This document shows positions 58,587 to 64,000 of a DNA stretch of 64,000 nt, one piece after another. The notes below the pieces were generated by a model that saw nothing but the letters and a program-made list of their open reading frames with translations, had not been told where the DNA came from and made no database searches. The translations under genes and the position numbers were made by a program. Within the stretch, counting starts at the first letter, position 1. Each line of letters opens with the position of its first letter. Location: contig JACONQ010000017.1 in NCBI GenBank assembly GCA_014281115.1, positions 806,001 to 870,000 of the forward strand, given 5' to 3'. Origin of the DNA: Laburnicola sp. R22_1 (lineage: Eukaryota > Ascomycota > Dothideomycetes > Pleosporales > Didymosphaeriaceae).

Positions 58587-60237
58587 TCTCGGATTCGCAC
58601 CTTTTACCATTATTTTCACGACGCCATGATTCATGACGCCTGGGGCATTTTTCCATATATTGGAGCACACTCGTTGATCTAGTTCAGGTTGTCGCCTGTG
58701 TATAGTTTATCTTAGCCTGGACCATACACTATCTGCGTCCAAGGCATTGTTTCATAGATGCTCGCTTAGCTACGGTCGATGGGCGAGCGAGCGTTTCGTA
58801 CATAACATATCGGCTGTCTTTTGAAGAATGGGGGCTGTTTGCATGGCGCGGGTGCTCAAAATTTCTAGACTGGGCATCGGAGTCTACGTTGAATAGATCG
58901 CATTTGAACTCAGTATATACGCTGCTACATCTCGTCACAAATCGGTTCTGAACCGGCGATTGACACTACGTTGGTGACTTTGTTACCTCGGGATTTCTGC
59001 TGACGTCCGCTGCACGCCTTCACTGTAGGGCTGACGGAGCCGATGGTCACCTGCGCGTGGCCAACCAGTAGTAGTGCAAGCGCGGACAGAAATTTCTGAA
59101 CCCTGATTAGCCACCAGTGACGATCAGCCAAGGGGCTTCGCGGGCCCTGAGATGCGCTTCGCCTCGACGGCACTGTGGGCTGGACAGTGCCAGCGCCCTC
59201 AGGTTGCTTTTTACGGCGAGAGACATGCTGACTGGACTCGCAACAAGCTCTGCAGAGTTTTATTCCCACTACCACAGGATAGGGCATGCTGCTCAAGTGC
59301 TGCTCTCGGCCAGCCGGACGCGCTGTCAGAAAGCTCACGGAAGGCCTCCCATTGACTGCTAGCTGTGAGCGTGCGAATACCCACCCATCTGCAAGAGCGG
59401 CACAGCAACTCAGAGGGCATGACCTGCTTCGATTTTTCCGCTGCCCTTCGCAAGCTTCTGCAGCAGGTTTCAACTGCTCGCTCGATTGCTGTTGAAAGAG
59501 CAACCAATTGGATGTGGTAATCGCCGAATGGAGATATAGTTGCATGTGCCATGCGGTATGGGCAGCCATGGAGCTTCCAATGGCGAAAATGTCTCACGCG
59601 CATAGGTACAAGGCTCTAGCGACGGATGCTACGCCCCATGGATGGGAGATGCAGATGCAGCGCGGATACGGTCACGTACTTGGTGAACCGTCACGCAGGA
59701 CCGCCTCACAAAGTGGAATCGCATATTGAGGAGCCGCCGTAGCCTTTTGGACGCAGCTACCTACCTATCCATCCTTCACATATTGGGTTAACGGCGACAT
59801 TAACACTCGCGTGGATGTATCCGTAGTAGGGGCTTCTTGTGCTCGTTGCTAGTAGTATGCATGGAAGACGCTTCTCTGAAGTCTGAATGCTCCATTCAGC
59901 CGCGTTGTTGCGGTGGGTCGTCTCTTCCTTTCCACTCCCTCCACACTGTGTGTCGTATTGGGATCCACCCACCCACGCTAACCCCAACGTAACAACACTG
60001 AAGGAAGCGACAGGGACTCAGTGGCACAGCTCAACATACTGTACGGCCAAATCGTCAGCCGTGCACTGTCCCTATGGTTACAAAAACGGTCGTAGCACAA
60101 TGTACACAATCTGTACGTACGCCCGTACCTACCTACTGCACTTGGCAGATCTCAATCTTTACGCGGCGTCACCCCTTTTCCCATCGGTTTTTCGTCGGCT
60201 TGCACGAGCACTTCGCCTAGGTCTCTACTTCTAACTA
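58587..60237. other. Gene-poor interval
   Basis: 1.65 kb. A 214-codon minus-strand frame (58925-59569) has a hydrophobic leader-like stretch near its end but no Met or splice evidence to support it. Nothing else seen. Confidence 0.5.
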
Positions 60238-60381
60238 GGGCTCTGTTTGGTTCCATTATTAAAGCGTTAGTTACGTATAGTTAAAGCTTACACTAGTATT
60301 AAAATAAATTAATAGCACTTTAGTAAACTAAGGTATATTTAAAAGTACCTATTTAGCTACAAAAACGTTAGTTTTTAAATA

Positions 60382-60443
60382 ACGTACTTTGCACTCGAGT
60401 CGATCATTCCATCAAGTCGATCACTTTGCCAAGACCCCACCAA
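60382..60443. repeat. Left terminal inverted repeat of the Fot1-like element
   Basis: 62 bp, complementary to 62191-62252 with a single visible A/G difference (ATCAAGTCG versus ATCGAGTCG). Confidence 0.93.
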
Positions 60444-60509
60444 GTTCTGTACTATTCACGATAGTACAGAGTCAACACGAACTATTTTCGATAGTCCAAA
60501 TAGGCCAAT

Positions 60510-62130
60510 CTATTTAGAATCTACTTCTACAGGCTGCCTACAGGTTGTTTTGTTATGCCTGGGCTTGCCGCAGCGTCCACAGCGCTGTTGAGCAGATTCG
60601 CCTCTATTAGCGCGCACCCTCTTCTTCGCCTTTTGCCCATCACTGCGCGCCCTAAACTCCTTTAGAGTGGCCAGCCGCTGGCCCTCTTTAGCTGTGAGGA
60701 CTCCTTCACGCTGTACTCGCTTTCTTTTATGCGATTTACGTCGCGTGGCGGCCTTATTAGCAGCTTGAAGTTTGGTGTTGCGTTTAGTTATTAGCACTAA
60801 AGAATGCCCTATTAGCTTGGTGCCTTTGACGAGCTTTTCCACCGCCTCAACCATATAAGTTAGGGAACTATCTACATGCCTTTGAATCCTCTGATTAACC
60901 AGCGTCGATTGCGACCTAAGTTCTGTACTATTTCGCGGAGTTTGCGACTCCTATGTACTATCGCAAATAGTACAAAGTGGAGGCGTACGCAGGCGGACGT
61001 CAAGCTGCGATATCACAACTTCTGGGTTGTGGGGCACTAGGCCAGCACCTCGAAAGCCTCCTTTGATATTACTTTCAGTAATTAAAGCCTTAAAAGCAGC
61101 AATAAAGCAAGGTAGGAACTCGATTTTGGTAATGTGCGTGATGTGGTTGCGCATTAGATTCTCGGCTTGGCGCCCATACGCCTTCTTTAACGGCGCAAAA
61201 CAACCCACGTCAAGTGGCTGCAAGAGGTGCGACGAATGTGGAGGCATACAGAGAGTAATAATATTACTCTTTTTGCAGTAATCCTGGAATTCGAGCGAGT
61301 TGTGACTTTTGTGGCTATTAATAATGAGCAAACGTGCTCCACTAGTAGTACGCCTCTTTGTATGCTTATTAAAGTGCTTTAGCCATTGCAGACCAAGCTT
61401 ATTTGTTGTCTAGCCGTTCTTAGAGACTGCAATAACCTAATTATGAGGTAGATCCTTCTCCTTATACTAGGCGGAGAGGTGGTGCTTGCCCCCAAAGATA
61501 ATAAAGGGTGGGATCCACTACCCTATTGCGTTGATGCCTTGGATGACTGTTATCCACTCCCTATTGCCCTGCTGCACCTGCTTTGGCTGTCCTTGACGCT
61601 TAGAGCCTGTAACTACCGCTCTAGTTAATATTATGCCCATTATAAAGCCAGACTTGTCGAAATTATAGGTGTCCTTATCTAGGATACTATACTTGGCCTT
61701 TATGTTCTCCACAAGCTAGAACTAGCCTTGTATCACCTTAGGATCCTCCTAGAGGGCTCTCTTGTAGTCGTACTTTCGATTGAACTTGACTTAAAGCTTT
61801 AGCTAGCGCTTAACAAAGTTATAAGGCCACCTCTGGCCAACTAGCTTGTAGTGGCGTGCAGCTAGTAAAGAATCGGCTATATCTTTTATGGCATTAAGCT
61901 GGGGCGGAAATCCTCGCGCGTCTAGGTTGAGTATATGCTGCACAATCACCTGCTCCTCTCTTATAGTGAGTCTTATTTTATTGGGTGCGTAGTCGCGTCT
62001 AAACGTCTTTCTAGCGCGTTAGTTGTTAAGTGTACTTTAAGAGATGTTATAGAGGGCTATAGCGCGTCGCTAAGAGAGTGTTGTGTCTTGTTTAATAGCC
62101 TAGATTGTAAGCTGTATACGCGCTTCTTTT
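60510..62130 (-). pseudogene. Fot1-type transposase, inactivated by multiple stops
   Basis: Reading the minus strand from about 62130: an N-terminal HTH/CENP-B-like part (REEQVIVQHILNLDARGFPP, KDIADSLLAARHYKLVGQ), then the DDE domain with first Asp in YNFDKSGFIMG, NREWITVIQGINA, IPPFIIFGGK and NKLGLQWLKHF. The second catalytic position reads LLIINSHKSHNS, so the expected Asp is Asn. Then PPHSSHLLQPLDVGCF with the third acidic residue, and a C-terminal zinc-knuckle-like RCGRCGKPRHNKTTC ending at 60510. Stops interrupt the frame about ten times, mostly TAG where CAG (Gln) or TGG (Trp) is expected, for example in VIQG-stop-F-stop-LV and NG-stop-TTNKL. That is the C-to-T pattern of RIP. No activity is expected. 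Confidence 0.9.
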
Positions 62131-62190
62131 AACGCTAGTGGTTTGTTGTGTGGTTAAGGCATTGTGTTGTACTATTGCTGATAGTACGTT

Positions 62191-62252
62191 TTGGTGGGGT
62201 CTTGGCAAAGTGATCGACTCGATGGAATGATCGACTCGAGTGCAAAGTACGT
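62191..62252. repeat. Right terminal inverted repeat of the Fot1-like element
   Basis: 62 bp partner of 60382-60443, immediately followed by TA. Confidence 0.93.
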
Positions 62253-62610
62253 TATATCTTTATTTAACTACTTACTTTATTACTAATAACTTTTTAAAGC
62301 TATTGTAAGGCTAATAAGGTTATATAATAGTATTATATAATATTTTAACACTTACTTATATAGTACTAGAGGCCTAAGGGCTTTTATTATAAACTAGAGC
62401 TCTAAGTTACCTAAAAAGGTTAACTATTAGTCTAAGCTAAAGCTAGTAAGAATATAAAATTAGCTAGAGTTAGGCTAAATTTAATATTACTAGTTACTTT
62501 AAAACTAATACTAAAAAACTATATATAGCTTTAGTTATAGTATTAGTTTGCTAAGTAACTAAACTAATAGTTAATTTAACGCCTAAACTAACAGAACCGA
62601 ACAGAGCCTG

Positions 62611-64000
62611 GGCGGACACGAGTGGAGAGCGTGGGCATGCGGCCGGCAGATCGACGTCCAATCAAACCGAGGAACCGGTTTCGGAGAATTGTCTCCTGCG
62701 ACTCATCGGATGGCGGTCTCTGATCGCTGACGCTGCACCACGCCGATATCATGGCACGGTGCCTTTTTCCACAATGGCGTCCTGGCGCTTTGTGTAATCG
62801 TTTTGTGAGCGGAACATGTCGCGCAGCATGAGAGCCATGCTGGTGTCGCACGACAGTCATTCGGGGTTCCTTGCTCACTTCTTCACCGGCCATGTTTGAC
62901 CTTCCTTATTTTTCACCCCGATTGCTCCTTTTGGAGATGCCGACATGAAGACACAATATCTGTCTTGATGCACTTGACACTACGCTACGCCCGCGATCCT
63001 CCATCGCCATCATGGTCATCATCGCCAAGAGTGTCGTGGAGACGGACTTCTCCACCCACGATGTGAGAACGATGTGAGGTCCTAGGCATGCAAACATCAG
63101 GGTCCGTCCAGAAGAGCGGAGACCGATAGATTGTCTGGTGAGTGAGAATGATCTTCCTACTCTAACAGTAAAACCCACGACCAAGACGGCTGCGTTTTCC
63201 CGAAATGCTGCGATCCGTCTTCTAGAAGACTTGGCCTTCTGTTGCAGGTGTACCAACACGACTGCGTTACGCACTAGGGAGATGCCGCGACCTATCGGTG
63301 ATTGTTGGCTCACCTGGGGTCGATGTCAATCTTCTCGAAGTATTGACAGACTGGTTAAAATCATGGGGAAGGCGCATCATCACTCTCCCGGAGATCAGAC
63401 TCCGTGTAATTAGACTGTCTAGACACTACATGCCATCACTTTCCCTCTTGTCTTCATGTTCACCAAGCAGGACGGAGGCTGTGCTTTTTGTCGTGATATC
63501 CATTCCGATGAATCTCTTTGTCGTCGTCCGACTCCTACCATAGGTAGAAGAATACGGCGACATGGCTTTATAATATATGTTATCCCGTATAGTGGGATAA
63601 CTCGTTGCGTTCTACTTTATGAATCTGCTTGTGCGATTTTTGGTTAAGAGTATACATATGTACATCCATCCATATATCTATCCTAAGCAGGGGGCTCTGC
63701 TTTTTTTGTCATGTTATTTGAGATGAAAGCCTTTGTCGTCCTACCCCTAGGTAGATTTAATTAACGCCACATATCTATCCAATCATCTAACAAACAACAG
63801 ATAGTACACCACTACACCAAGTACTAGGCGCTCTACACAAAGTAAAACAGAGCGACATCCTTACCAATTTCCCCATCACACACACAGCCAGATGTCAGAG
63901 GCAGATATACTAGGCTTGTACCGTCGAACGAGGAAACCTACCATCATTCCGAAGTCAGAGCCACACGTATTTAAAAAAGGCAGGCTGCCTCAAGCACCGC
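62611..64000. other. Gene-poor end of window
   Basis: Only short frames without domains on either strand. R2 copy 2 lies at 63683-63766. Sequence downstream of the element is of normal base composition. Confidence 0.5.
63683..63766. repeat. Dispersed repeat R2, copy 2
   Basis: Near-identical to 51446-51528; here not followed by R1. Confidence 0.9.

Larger units (their letters stand above)
60382..62252 (-). mobile_element. Fot1/pogo-type (Tc1-mariner superfamily) DNA transposon, degraded
   Basis: Bounded by 62-bp terminal inverted repeats (60382-60443 and 62191-62252) differing at one or two positions, each flanked by TA (60380-60381 and 62253-62254), the target duplication of Tc1-mariner elements. 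Length is 1,871 bp, like Fot1. The ends begin ACGTACTTTGC. One transposase reading frame, interrupted by stops, lies on the minus strand. Confidence 0.93.
60238..62610. mobile_element. AT-rich element with its own terminal inverted repeats, host of a nested Fot1-like insertion
   Basis: The left end AGGGCTCTGTTTGGTTC and the right end GAACCGAACAGAGCCT (near 62595-62610) are inverted copies with one mismatch in the core GGCTCTGTT(T/C)GGTTC. Without the 1.87-kb insertion the element is about 500 bases. The interior is extremely A+T-rich with many TA steps and non-coding. That suits a RIP-mutated miniature or hAT-like non-autonomous element; I could not see a clear target duplication. Confidence 0.65.

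Noticed and set aside
58925..59569. 214-codon minus-strand frame with a hydrophobic stretch followed by a short Cys-containing tail
   Set aside because: The leader-like segment has no nearby Met and no supporting splice sites, and the upstream part has no protein-like composition.
62588..62893. Minus-strand frame right of the transposon
   Set aside because: Basic, low-complexity translation that begins within the element's end; no domain.

Overview
The window is nuclear DNA from a filamentous ascomycete (Pezizomycotina; a dothideomycete is my best guess, not proven). The evidence is gene density of about one per 3 kb, short GT-AG introns of 39-130 nt with CTAAC/CTGAC branch sites, a nuclear tRNA gene with an intron, fungal-only families (Zn2Cys6 and copper-fist regulators, the Kar5 karyogamy protein, the Ppc89 spindle pole protein, Iks1 kinase) and a Fot1/pogo transposon whose stop codons look like repeat-induced point mutation. 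I built exon models by hand from splice signals, phase and protein family; none has been checked against transcripts.

Layout. 0-7 kb: a short-chain dehydrogenase, an Ap4A phosphorylase, a low-complexity acidic protein, an unrecognised three-exon protein with a 27-bp coding tandem repeat, and tRNA-Glu. 8.2-13.3 kb: one very large secreted protein (about 1,603 residues) with a polysaccharide-deacetylase-like domain followed by five related beta-rich modules. 13-21 kb: sparse, with a small secreted cysteine protein, a nuclear-looking protein with a duplicated basic segment and an unknown 300-residue protein. 21-29.5 kb: a TBC Rab-GAP, a methyltransferase, mitochondrial ribosomal protein uL6m and Kar5. 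31-49.6 kb is a dense housekeeping block: Ric8 and Rif1 (divergent), glucose-6-phosphate 1-epimerase, a frameshifted Zn2Cys6 gene, Iks1, Ppc89 and an unrecognised gene that also needs a one-base shift. 49.6-52.8 kb is a gene-poor repeat island with a 38-copy AATAG array and dispersed repeats. 52.8-58.6 kb carries two divergent regulators, an Rgt1-like Zn2Cys6 factor and a copper-fist factor. 58.6-64 kb is again gene-poor and holds a RIP-degraded Fot1-like element nested inside an AT-rich element with its own terminal inverted repeats.

How the genes relate. There is no obvious biosynthetic cluster. Shared themes are cell-cycle and nuclear architecture (Rif1, Ppc89, Kar5), signalling (Ric8 acting on G-alpha, Iks1, the TBC GAP) and carbon or metal regulation (Rgt1-like, copper fist, G6P epimerase). 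The most unusual single locus is the secreted modular deacetylase-like protein at 8.2-13.3 kb.
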